Assembly (NCBI GenBank): GCA_964538565.1
Contig: CAZIGW010000212.1
Span: 1-24,882, forward strand
From: CAYVBN01 sp964538565
GTDB lineage: Bacteria; Pseudomonadota; Alphaproteobacteria; Rhizobiales; Xanthobacteraceae
Direction of reading: 5' to 3'
DNA length: 24,882 nucleotides
Below are positions 1 to 6,600 of this stretch, one piece after another. A program made the position numbers and the translations under genes. Position 1 is the stretch's first letter, and each line of letters begins with the position of its first letter. Below the pieces are notes generated by a model, which had not been told where the DNA came from, ran no database searches, and saw only the letters and a program-made list of their open reading frames with translations.

Positions 1-55
1 CTGGGAGCGCTGAGGCGGGCGCGACGGCCCGCCCCACGCCGCATGCCGTCCGCGG

Positions 56-1900
56 CTATTTCGCCGCCGCCTTGAGGGAGGCGAGATCGGCCTCGCTGCG
101 GAACGACATGACGGCGACCTTGCTGGTGCGTGAGTAGGGCACGACCACCTGCATCTGCCCGTCCTTCTCGAGCAGCGAGATGTAGCGCGCCTCGGTCCCG
201 CGCGAGGGCAGTTCGAACGTCGTCCAGGTCGCGGACGCCGGGTCGTAGCGCAGGACCTTGTCGGTCATCCAGATGTTCAGCCAGGCGTCGTGGTGGCTGT
301 CGACCGCCACGTGATAGGGCGCGTTCATGCCGGGCAGCGGCACGAACGTCGTCTGCATCGTGTGCGTGTCGATGCGGGCGAGCCGGGCGCCGTAGGAATT
401 GCCGACCCAGAGGACGTCGGCATTCTTGTCGGCGCCCATGCGCCGCGGGCCCTGCGCCCACGGCACCGCCGTGTTGAAGTCGGCCGGCACGAACTTGTCG
501 TAGACCGCCCGCTGTTCCGGCGTGACACGCTGCATCTCCTCGGCGACCGGCGGCAGCTTGAGCTCGATCGACTTGCCGGACTGGGCGTCGCCCTTGTCGA
601 CCGTGTCGATCGTCATTTCCGCCCACCAGCCGTTGCCGTCCCGGTCCGCCGCGAGCCCGTAGGTCGTGCCGCGCGCACCGTTCGGCGCCTTGTAGGTCAC
701 CGACTTGAACTCGGTGAACTTCTCGGTCTCGGGGTCGAACCGCAGCGCGCCGTCCGGCGCCGTCACCCAGATCTTGCCCTTGCCGTCGAAGTCGACGGTG
801 GTCGCCCCGCCGGTCGGCGACATGCCCTGCGGCGGCATGTAGACCTGGATCTTCCCGGTCCTCGGATCGAGCCGGGCGAGCCCGCCGCGGCCCGTATTGG
901 CGTTGAACCAGATGATGCCGCTCGGATCGCGCGTCATGCCGTGTGCCTGCGCGGCAAGCCCGTTGCGGCCCGGCACCTTGATGGCCTTGTACGCCCCCGT
1001 CCGGGTGTCGATCCGGCCGATGGTGGTGGTGTGGTTCGGGGTGTTCGAGGTGAACCAGATGACGCCGTCGAGGTCGAGCCAGGCGTCGTGCACGATCGAG
1101 CCCGAACGCGAGGGCGTGCCGAGCGACCAGTCGCTGCCGTCGTTGATGAGGGTCTTCTCCGGGCCGAGCTCCGGATCGATCGGAACGTCGTACTCGCGGA
1201 AGACGACGCGCGCGGCTTCGCCCGACGGCCGCGGCGGCAGCTTGATCTTCATCGAGCTCTCGCCCGGCCCGCGCGCCCGCGCCAGATAGGCGGCGAGCGC
1301 CTTCTGGTTGAACTCGAGGATGGCGTTCGCCTTGTGCTCGGGGCCCTGGTAGATGCCGGACACGTTGACGTGCTTCATCAGGTCGATGATCGCGCTCCAG
1401 CCGGCCTCGTCGAAGCGGTGCTGCAGCACGTAGCTCGCGGTATGGCAGCTCGTGCATTCGGCGCGCACGAGCTTCTTCATGCGGGCGTCGTCCGGCGTGT
1501 CATCCGGCAGCGCGGCGAGCAGCACGTCGCCCGGCAATTGCCGGACGAAATCGGCCAGCGGTTCGAGCACGAGATCCTGCTGCCGGCTGGCGGTGAGATC
1601 GACCTCGCGGCGCGCCGCCTTGAAGCTCAGCGCCTGCGCCCAGACGCGGTATTTTCCCGGCGCCAGTGGCGGAAAGTAGTAGTGGCCGGTCTCGTCGGTG
1701 AAGACCGAGGTCGTGATGCTGCCGCCCTCCGCCTTGGCGGAGACGGTGACGCCGCCCATGGGGGCTCCGCCGGCCGTGACGGCGCCGCTGAGAAAGACAT
1801 CGGCGGCCGAGGCCCCGCGCACATCGAACGTCACCATCGCAAGGCCGGTCGCCGCGGCGGCGAAGAGGCCAACCATCCCGAAACCCGTGCTGTTTCTCAT
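56..1900 (-). CDS. Periplasmic heme-containing beta-propeller protein (Vgb/streptogramin-lyase-like) with carboxypeptidase-regulatory-like N-domain
   Basis: The protein has 614 residues. An N-terminal signal peptide (cleavage probably near residue 33, after ASA) marks it as exported. Residues about 35-110 look like a carboxypeptidase-regulatory-like beta-sandwich (motifs TDETGHYYFPPL and PGKYRVWAQA). A c-type heme site C149-T-S-C152-H153 follows, and the helix after it has a Met-Lys-His that could supply an axial ligand. From about residue 240 to the end there are repeated W-x-T/A and GRID/ARLDPRTG blades, as in the streptogramin lyase (Vgb) beta-propeller family. The start ATG at 1900 follows a GGGGGA ribosome site. 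It lies 30 bp after a small cytochrome c gene, so the two are probably one transcript. True Vgb opens cyclic streptogramins, but the heme and location suggest a periplasmic redox or sensing role; that role is my inference. Domain assignment is fairly secure, substrate unknown. Confidence 0.85.
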   Translation of the reverse strand: MRNSTGFGMVGLFAAAATGLAMVTFDVRGASAADVFLSGAVTAGGAPMGGVTVSAKAEGGSITTSVFTDETGHYYFPPLAPGKYRVWAQALSFKAARREVDLTASRQQDLVLEPLADFVRQLPGDVLLAALPDDTPDDARMKKLVRAECTSCHTASYVLQHRFDEAGWSAIIDLMKHVNVSGIYQGPEHKANAILEFNQKALAAYLARARGPGESSMKIKLPPRPSGEAARVVFREYDVPIDPELGPEKTLINDGSDWSLGTPSRSGSIVHDAWLDLDGVIWFTSNTPNHTTTIGRIDTRTGAYKAIKVPGRNGLAAQAHGMTRDPSGIIWFNANTGRGGLARLDPRTGKIQVYMPPQGMSPTGGATTVDFDGKGKIWVTAPDGALRFDPETEKFTEFKSVTYKAPNGARGTTYGLAADRDGNGWWAEMTIDTVDKGDAQSGKSIELKLPPVAEEMQRVTPEQRAVYDKFVPADFNTAVPWAQGPRRMGADKNADVLWVGNSYGARLARIDTHTMQTTFVPLPGMNAPYHVAVDSHHDAWLNIWMTDKVLRYDPASATWTTFELPSRGTEARYISLLEKDGQMQVVVPYSRTSKVAVMSFRSEADLASLKAAAK

Positions 1901-1930
1901 GGCTCGTCCCCCTTGGGCTCAATGGTCCGA

Positions 1931-2326
1931 CTAGTCCGCCTCGCGCATGCCGGCCGCGCCGCGCGCGGCGGCCGGTGCGGGCGATGGCGAGGCCTGCGCG
2001 GGCGCCGGCACCGTCTTGAGGTAGGCGGCGATCGCGGCGATCTCCGAAGGCTGGAAATGATACTTGAAGCCCGGCATCCGCGGGGTTCCGTTGGCGATGA
2101 CGTCGCGCATGACGTCCTCCTGCCCGCCGAGACTTTCGCGCGACAGCGTCGGCCCGTACTGGCCGCTCGTGATCTGCGGCTTGGTATGGCAGACCAGACA
2201 CGATTGCGTGAACAATCGCTGCCCCAGCCTTTGCGTGTCGTTGAGTGTGCTCGCGGCCGGTTGCGCATCGCCGCACTGCGGATACAGCGCGAGCAGGCAC
2301 GGCAGAATCCACGCACTGCGCGTCAT
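1931..2326 (-). CDS. Small exported class I cytochrome c
   Basis: The protein has 131 residues. A short hydrophobic signal sequence (residues 1-21) is followed by a single cytochrome c domain. The heme attachment site is C43-L-V-C46-H47, and Met84 in the GTPRMPGF segment is the likely sixth ligand. The fold closes with the usual C-terminal helix (EIAAIAAYLKTV), and the last ~25 residues are an Ala/Pro-rich tail. The open frame extends further upstream, but the ATG at 2326 has a GGGAGG ribosome site at good spacing and begins a proper signal peptide, so I chose it. It is the first gene of a two-gene unit with the downstream heme/beta-propeller protein and is probably its electron-transfer partner in the periplasm (inference). 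Confidence 0.85.
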   Translation of the reverse strand: MTRSAWILPCLLALYPQCGDAQPAASTLNDTQRLGQRLFTQSCLVCHTKPQITSGQYGPTLSRESLGGQEDVMRDVIANGTPRMPGFKYHFQPSEIAAIAAYLKTVPAPAQASPSPAPAAARGAAGMREAD

Positions 2327-2713
2327 GTCGGCGTCCTCCCGTGTTCGAATTTTTGTTTGCCGGATCGTACGCCGGGGATTTGCGCAGGAAAAGGCTCGCG
2401 GCGCCGAATTCAACGTGCGGCGCCGCTCGAACGGCGCGCGCACGCCGCGCCGGCCGGGCGCAGTCGCGAGACCGCATCGAAGCGACCGCCGCTTGATTTG
2501 CTTCGTGTTTTTCCTGCGCGGATCCCAGCGCGCGGCGCAGGCTCGCGCACAGGTCCGACAAGGCTGCAGGGGCGTCCTGCAGATTTGCCGGCCGGTCGGC
2601 CGCGCCGGCTCGCGCAAGAATTTCGCCGGCTCTGCGCCGCGCATGAACCTCCGCGCCCGGTGTTTGACAAATAGTCAGGATCGGGTGCGAAGGGCATTCC
2701 TTCGGAGGGGCTG
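2327..2713. other. Divergent intergenic region, no gene seen
   Basis: 387 bp separate the divergent cytochrome c and esterase starts. The open frames crossing it are Arg/Ala-rich shadows with no recognisable domain. A TTGACA hexamer at 2664-2669, inside the short inverted repeat TGACaaataGTCA, could be a -35 element for the esterase, but no convincing -10 box sits at the right distance. A GGAGG ribosome site lies just before the esterase ATG at 2714. Confidence 0.4.
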
Positions 2714-3610
2714 ATGTTCACGCGATACGGCTGGGTCCTCGCAGGCCTGTTGCTCGCGGCCGGCACGGCCATGGCGGCGCCGGCGCACGAGCGCGGCCGC
2801 CTGGTGATCGATGGGCAGGCCCGAAGCTTCCTGCTCGACGGCGCCAGGGGAACGGGGCCGCAGCCAACCGTGATTTTCCTGCACGGTGCGAGCGCAACCG
2901 CCGCATACACGGCGCGCATCACCGGCTTTCCCGAGCTCGCCCGCCGCGAAGGATTCGCGGTCGTGTTTCCCCAAGGCCTTCACCGGATCTGGATCGACGG
3001 CCGGCCGGAGCATGTGCGCCAGGTGACGGCACGATACGGGGCCCCGCCCGACGACGTGGCATTCATCAGGCGCCTGGTCGCCGACCTCATCGACCGCGGC
3101 ATCGCCGATCCGCGGCGGATCTACCTCGGCGGCCTCTCCAACGGCGGCTTCATGACGTACCGGATGGCGTGCGAGACGTCGGAGCTGTTCGCGGCGATCG
3201 GCGTCGTCATCGCCTCGATGCCGGAGGACCTGATCGGCGGGTGTCATCCGGGGGTCGCGATGCCGATCGTCGTGATGAACGCGACTGCCGATCGCACGAT
3301 TCCCTATGATGGCGGGGCGCTGCGGTATCGCGACGGCAAGGTGCTCTCGACCGAGCGCACGCTCGCCTTCTTCCGCGCGCTCGACGGCTGCAGCGATCGG
3401 TCGACGCGCGCGCTGCTCCCGTCCGCGGATCCCGGCACGCACGGCATCACCGTGATGCGCTGGACGCAGTGCACGCGCGCCCCCGTGGTCCTCTATCGCG
3501 TCGAGGGCGGTAGCCACCGCCTGCCCGGCCTGCGCGGACCGGCAGCGAAACGCCGCAACTTCAACGCCGCCGCGGAGCTCTGGGCCTTCTTTCGCGACAA
3601 GAGCCGCTGA
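2714..3610 (+). CDS. Secreted PHB-depolymerase-family esterase (LpqC/COG3509-like alpha/beta hydrolase)
   Basis: The protein has 298 residues and a clear signal peptide (about 1-22, ending AMA|APA). The alpha/beta hydrolase core shows an HGASA oxyanion-hole segment, a nucleophile elbow G-L-S142-N-G, a likely acid Asp193 in the segment NATADRTIPYDGG, and a catalytic His268 in EGGSHRLPG. This order and the wording around each residue match the polyhydroxybutyrate depolymerase/feruloyl-esterase-type family, which hydrolyses esters outside the cytoplasm. The start ATG follows a GGAGG site. It converges with the DUF3551 gene downstream with only 22 bp between the stop codons. The real substrate (short polyester, acetylated polysaccharide or other ester) cannot be told from sequence. 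Confidence 0.85.
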   Translation: MFTRYGWVLAGLLLAAGTAMAAPAHERGRLVIDGQARSFLLDGARGTGPQPTVIFLHGASATAAYTARITGFPELARREGFAVVFPQGLHRIWIDGRPEHVRQVTARYGAPPDDVAFIRRLVADLIDRGIADPRRIYLGGLSNGGFMTYRMACETSELFAAIGVVIASMPEDLIGGCHPGVAMPIVVMNATADRTIPYDGGALRYRDGKVLSTERTLAFFRALDGCSDRSTRALLPSADPGTHGITVMRWTQCTRAPVVLYRVEGGSHRLPGLRGPAAKRRNFNAAAELWAFFRDKSR

Positions 3611-3632
3611 GCGCCCGGCTGGCGCGGTCGAA

Positions 3633-3881
3633 TCAATACGGCGGGTAGTAGCGGTTGTAGTAGCGCGCGCGGGGGGGCTCGCCGGTGCCGAAGAACATCG
3701 GATTTTCGTAGCAGTAGCCGCCGTTGCCGCTGCGTGCGGCTTCGCACTGGGCCCGGGTCGAGAATCCGCAGTTGGTCTCGCCGCGCGCGTAGGTCGCGCA
3801 CCACGGGTAGGTTTGCGCCTCGCTCCTGGAGGCTCCCGCGATGGAGGCGGTTCCGGCCAGGGCCACGGCGCCGAGGATCAT
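3633..3881 (-). CDS. DUF3551 small secreted protein, signal peptide frameshifted by a 10-bp tandem duplication
   Basis: As read, the ORF gives 82 residues: a hydrophobic stretch and an AQ cleavage-like site, then the DUF3551 signature Y-P-W-C28, N-C38-G-F, Q-C46 and G-Y-C57, with a Tyr/Pro-rich tail. Function is unknown for the family, which is common in Bradyrhizobium relatives. The internal ATG at 3881 lacks a ribosome site and gives a signal peptide with no basic N-region. A better start, ATG at 3906, has AAGGAG just upstream and encodes MRVALMIL. It then runs out of frame because the 10-mer CGAGGATCAT is present twice in tandem (3872-3881 and 3882-3891). Removing one copy would give MRVALMILGAVALAGT joined in frame to the DUF3551 domain. 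The gene is therefore either weakly translated from the inner ATG or broken. Confidence 0.75.
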   Translation of the reverse strand: MILGAVALAGTASIAGASRSEAQTYPWCATYARGETNCGFSTRAQCEAARSGNGGYCYENPMFFGTGEPPRARYYNRYYPPY

Positions 3882-3891
3882 CGAGGATCAT
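3872..3891. repeat. Perfect 10-bp tandem duplication inside a signal-peptide coding region
   Basis: CGAGGATCAT occurs twice back to back on the plus strand. The unit is not a multiple of three and shifts the reading frame of the DUF3551 gene between its best start (3906) and its mature domain. Confidence 0.9.
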
Positions 3892-3906
3892 CAAAGCAAC
3901 ACGCAT

Positions 3907-4207
3907 GGGGATCTCCTTCCCGCGTTGGAAGCCACTCGGTGGTCTGGGCTAGTCTTGCCGCCGCGCGCCAGCCTTGAGGCCTGTCAAGCGATGCCTCGCC
4001 GCTCTCCGGCTGGCCTTGCCGCCCGAACGCTCGAGCGAACCTGGTGGACGCTCGCGCAGCGGTCAGACCGACAACGCACCACGCGCGAACGCGTTCGGAC
4101 CGTTCGCGCGCCCGAAACCGGCGTCCGCTTCGCCGGAAAATGTTCCAGACTCCGTATCCGGTGGCGTTTTCTGCGGCAAACCGCGTCCACTTCGCCGGAA
4201 AACGCTC
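3907..4207. other. Intergenic region rich in palindromes, no gene seen
   Basis: It lies between the DUF3551 start and the end of the HtrA-like gene. It contains the perfect 12-bp palindrome CGAACGCGTTCG (4086-4097), which overlaps a 9-bp inverted repeat GCGCGAACG/CGTTCGCGC (4083-4091 and 4101-4109), and a pair of direct repeats described separately. The frames that cross it resemble no protein. Confidence 0.55.
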
Positions 4208-4208
4208 C
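4116..4208. repeat. Two degenerate copies of an intergenic palindromic repeat, one forming a terminator-like hairpin
   Basis: Segments 4116-4146 and 4178-4208 are about 80-90% alike over 31 bp, sharing the core TTCGCCGGAAAA. The second copy is part of a hairpin with perfect arms GCGTTTTC (4164-4171) and GAAAACGC (4198-4205) and an inner stem GCGG/CCGC. It abuts the stop codon of the minus-strand HtrA-like gene, so it may act as its 3' end or terminator. Similar elements are common between genes in Hyphomicrobiales genomes. Confidence 0.65.
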
Positions 4209-5185
4209 TAGTGCAGGCGCGGCGATTTGAGGAACTTGGCCCGATCGCCCGACGTCAGCTTCACCTCGAACGTGCGCCCCTCGCGATAGAGCGTGAGCGG
4301 CACCTCCACGCCCGCCGGGCCGAGCGCCCAGATCTTGCGGAACAGGTCGGCGAGCGAATTCACGCGCGCACCCGCAACCGCGATGACGATGTCGCCCGTG
4401 CGCAGATCGGCGCGCTTGATCGGTCCGCGCTCGGAGGTGCCCACGATGACGATCCGCTCCTCCACCTCGGCCGCATAGAGCCCGAGCCACGGGCGCGGCG
4501 GCCGATCGACCCGCCCGATCGTGGCGAGATCGTCGAGGATCGGTTTGAGGAGATCGATCGGCACCACCATGTTGAGGTGCTCGGAGAAACCCTTCTCGCG
4601 CTCGCGCTCGACCTGCAGCGAACCGATGCCGATGAGGTCGCCGGCCGGTCCGATGAGCGCGGCGCCGCCCCAGTTCGGATGGGCGGGGGCGGTGAAGATC
4701 GCCTCGTCGAGCACGTACTCCCAGTAGCCGGCGAATTCCTGCTTGGCGACGATGTGGGCGGCGAGCGAGCGCTGCCGCCCGCCGGCTCCGGCCATCACCA
4801 CGCCCTCGCCGACCGCCGTTGCGCCCGACTGACCGAGCGGCAGGGCCGGCAGGTCGAGCTGCGCCAGCGCCTGCACCAGACCGAAGCCCGTGGCCTGGTC
4901 GTAGGCAAGCACGTGAGCCGGAACCGCATGACCGTCGGGCAGATGCAGCCAGACCGATTCGGCCTCGGTGATCAGGTAACCGATCGTCAGCACCAGGCCG
5001 CCGTCGCGGATCAACACGCCGTTGCCGGCGCGCTCCGTGCCGAGCGTCTCGGCCGTGAAGGCGTCCGCCGGAACGTCGGTTCGCAGTCCGACCACCGCAG
5101 AGAGGGCTTGGTCGAGATCGTAGGCGTAGTCCTCCGGCTTCGGTTGCACCGACGGCGAGATCTTCCAGTCGCCCAGTGATGTCAT
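4208..5185 (-). CDS. HtrA/S1C-like protein with PDZ domain, catalytic triad lost (pseudoprotease)
   Basis: The protein has 325 residues, with no evident signal peptide or membrane segment. Residues about 30-215 follow the trypsin-like HtrA/DegP fold and 225-320 a PDZ domain (PWLGLYAAEV, RGPIKRADLRTGDIVIAVAG, LFRKIWALGPAG). Each catalytic position differs from the family. The TNxHVV segment reads TIGYLIT, so His becomes Tyr70. The D-L-A segment reads TGFGLV, so Asp becomes Gly100. The GNSGGPL segment reads PNWGGAAL, so Ser becomes Trp172. A peptidase function is therefore unlikely; a peptide-binding or scaffold role through the PDZ domain is my inference. The start ATG at 5185 has AGGA upstream. 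It is divergent from the flavin reductase-like gene. Confidence 0.85.
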   Translation of the reverse strand: MTSLGDWKISPSVQPKPEDYAYDLDQALSAVVGLRTDVPADAFTAETLGTERAGNGVLIRDGGLVLTIGYLITEAESVWLHLPDGHAVPAHVLAYDQATGFGLVQALAQLDLPALPLGQSGATAVGEGVVMAGAGGRQRSLAAHIVAKQEFAGYWEYVLDEAIFTAPAHPNWGGAALIGPAGDLIGIGSLQVEREREKGFSEHLNMVVPIDLLKPILDDLATIGRVDRPPRPWLGLYAAEVEERIVIVGTSERGPIKRADLRTGDIVIAVAGARVNSLADLFRKIWALGPAGVEVPLTLYREGRTFEVKLTSGDRAKFLKSPRLH

Positions 5186-5354
5186 GCTCGGTCCTCGCCT
5201 CGATGGCCTCGCCGGTGTTCCTCTCCCCCCGGCTCCAAAATAGGCGCTCGCCGGGAGGCGCGCCAGCGGTCAGGCTCGCGGGCACCTCGCGAGCGCTTGT
5301 CTCGGCCGCGGGCCGCTCGCATCATCACTTCGGCTTGAACGAAAGTCCGGTTCG

Positions 5355-5885
5355 ATGAAAGACCTGCCTCTCGCCAGGGTGTACCAGCTTCTCGAACCCG
5401 GCCCCGTGGTCCTGCTGACGACCGCGTACAAGGGCCGCGCCAATGTCATGGCGATGTCGTGGCACATGATGGTCGAGTTCGAACCGCCGCTCGTCGCCTG
5501 CGTGGTAAGCAGCGCCAACTCCAGCTTCGCCGCGCTGCGCCGCACGGGAGAATGCGTGATCGCCATTCCGGCGCGGAAGCTGGCCGCGAAGGTCGTGAAG
5601 GCCGGCAATTCGTCGGGCCGCGAGGTCGACAAGTTCAAGGCGTTCGGGTTCACCGCGATGCCGGCCGCGCGCGTGGCGCCGCCGCTGATCGCCCAGTGCT
5701 TCGCCAACCTGGAATGCAAGGTCGCCGACAGGGGCTTCGTCGGCAGCTACAACCTGTTCATCCTCGAAGTGGTCAAGGCCTGGATCGATCCGGCGCAGAA
5801 GAACCCGAAGACGATCCATCATCGCGGCCATGGCACGTTCGTCGTCGACGGCGCGACCATCAGGCTCAAGTCGGACAAGCCGTAG
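5355..5885 (+). CDS. Flavin reductase-like FMN-binding split-barrel protein
   Basis: The protein has 176 residues, soluble and cytoplasmic. The sequence follows the flavin reductase/flavoredoxin split barrel: PGPVVLLTTAYKGRANVMAMSW at the N-terminus (the usual P-V-x-x-x-T-x-G-x-x-N-x-x-x-x-S pattern), then PPLVACVVSSANSSFAALRRTGECVIAIP, and later the C-terminal GSYNLFILEVVKAWID strand. The family binds FMN and passes electrons to oxygenases or other acceptors, but no partner oxygenase lies next to it. The ATG at 5355 has only a weak upstream ribosome site. A hairpin just after its stop is probably its terminator. Confidence 0.85.
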   Translation: MKDLPLARVYQLLEPGPVVLLTTAYKGRANVMAMSWHMMVEFEPPLVACVVSSANSSFAALRRTGECVIAIPARKLAAKVVKAGNSSGREVDKFKAFGFTAMPAARVAPPLIAQCFANLECKVADRGFVGSYNLFILEVVKAWIDPAQKNPKTIHHRGHGTFVVDGATIRLKSDKP

Positions 5886-6200
5886 CGCCCGGATATCGAG
5901 GAGGTGCCGCGCCTCCTCGCGCGCAGGCGCGCGGCATGCCATCGGGCGCGACCGGCCTGGAACGGTTCGCCGCTACCGGTTCACGCGCCCCTGCGGCTTC
6001 GGTCGAGCGCCGCGTAATCACCTGTTGACCGCAAATTCATCTGCGGGGCGCTCCTGCGACGAATTGGCCGGAACAGCGGCGAAACGCGGCCCGTTTTCGA
6101 CACGGGAGCGACGTCGACGTCCTTGACGGGCGCCGATCACACGAGCGGCTCGCCCATCTCCCTCGGGACAGCCGCCGCGAGGAAACCGCAGGAGACTTCG
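5886..6200. other. Intergenic region, no gene beyond the hairpin
   Basis: 315 bp between the flavin reductase-like gene and the repeat protein. Apart from the hairpin at 5897-5919 and a weak stem CCGCA/TGCGG around 6029-6046 I see nothing definite. An open frame enters the next gene from 6123, but the signal peptide and ribosome site place the true start at 6201. Confidence 0.45.
5897..5919 (+). terminator. Hairpin after the flavin reductase-like gene
   Basis: Perfect 8-bp arms CGAGGAGG and CCTCCTCG enclose a 7-nt loop, starting 11 bp after the stop codon. There is no U-run, so it could be an mRNA 3'-end structure rather than a classical Rho-independent terminator. Confidence 0.5.
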
Positions 6201-6563
6201 ATGAAGAAATTGCTGCTCGCCGCCTCAGTGGCGGCGCTTGCCACGACAGGTCCGGCCATGACGCGTCCGGTCCAGGCGGCGTCCGCCAAGAGCCCCTATT
6301 GCAACCTGGCCAAGGGGCAGAAGAACCTTGTTTCCTGGAACGCCTACTACCACTGCCTCGGTCCCGCGCCGCAGGCCGCACGAACCTCCGCCCGGGCCCG
6401 GCCGATCTTCAGGGAGGCGCCGCCACCGCCCGCCTATGCGTACGGCCGACCGACTTTCAGGCCGGCCCGACGGGAGGAAGCCCGGAGCCCGTACTGCAAC
6501 CTGGCCAAGGGGCAGAAGAACCTGGTGTCGTGGAACGCGTACTACGGCTGCCTGAACCGCTGA
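6201..6563 (+). CDS. Small secreted protein with a duplicated 23-residue cysteine motif
   Basis: The protein has 120 residues. The start ATG at 6201 is preceded by GCAGGAG and begins a good signal peptide (about 1-27, ending VQAA). The mature protein holds two copies of a 23-residue unit, at residues 31-53 and 96-118. Each begins SPYCNLAKGQ, ends with a second Cys followed by Leu, and carries a Trp-Asn-Ala-Tyr-Tyr block. The two differ at one residue only (His51 versus Gly116). The linker is Pro/Arg/Ala-rich with several Tyr. Each unit has two Cys (34/52 and 99/117), which suggests one disulfide per unit in the periplasm (inference). I do not recognise a characterised family and assign no function. 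It converges on the TadG-like gene. Confidence 0.75.
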   Translation: MKKLLLAASVAALATTGPAMTRPVQAASAKSPYCNLAKGQKNLVSWNAYYHCLGPAPQAARTSARARPIFREAPPPPAYAYGRPTFRPARREEARSPYCNLAKGQKNLVSWNAYYGCLNR

Positions 6564-6600
6564 CCGCACGGCCGCCCACGCAACCGGACACGACTTTGCA

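Noticed and set aside
290..2674. Long plus-strand frame (794 codons) opposite the heme operon
   Set aside because: It is Arg/Val/Asp-rich with no domain and lies antisense to two clear genes with ribosome sites, signal peptides and heme motifs; it is a GC-rich shadow.
2664..2692. Promoter with -35 TTGACA before the esterase
   Set aside because: The -35 hexamer is perfect but the expected -10 position (about 2687) has no TATAAT-like sequence.
3493..3906. Minus-strand frame of 137 codons starting at ATG 3906
   Set aside because: Only the first nine or so codons look real (signal peptide start); after the 10-bp duplication it reads out of frame and antisense into the esterase. It is the frameshifted form of the DUF3551 gene.
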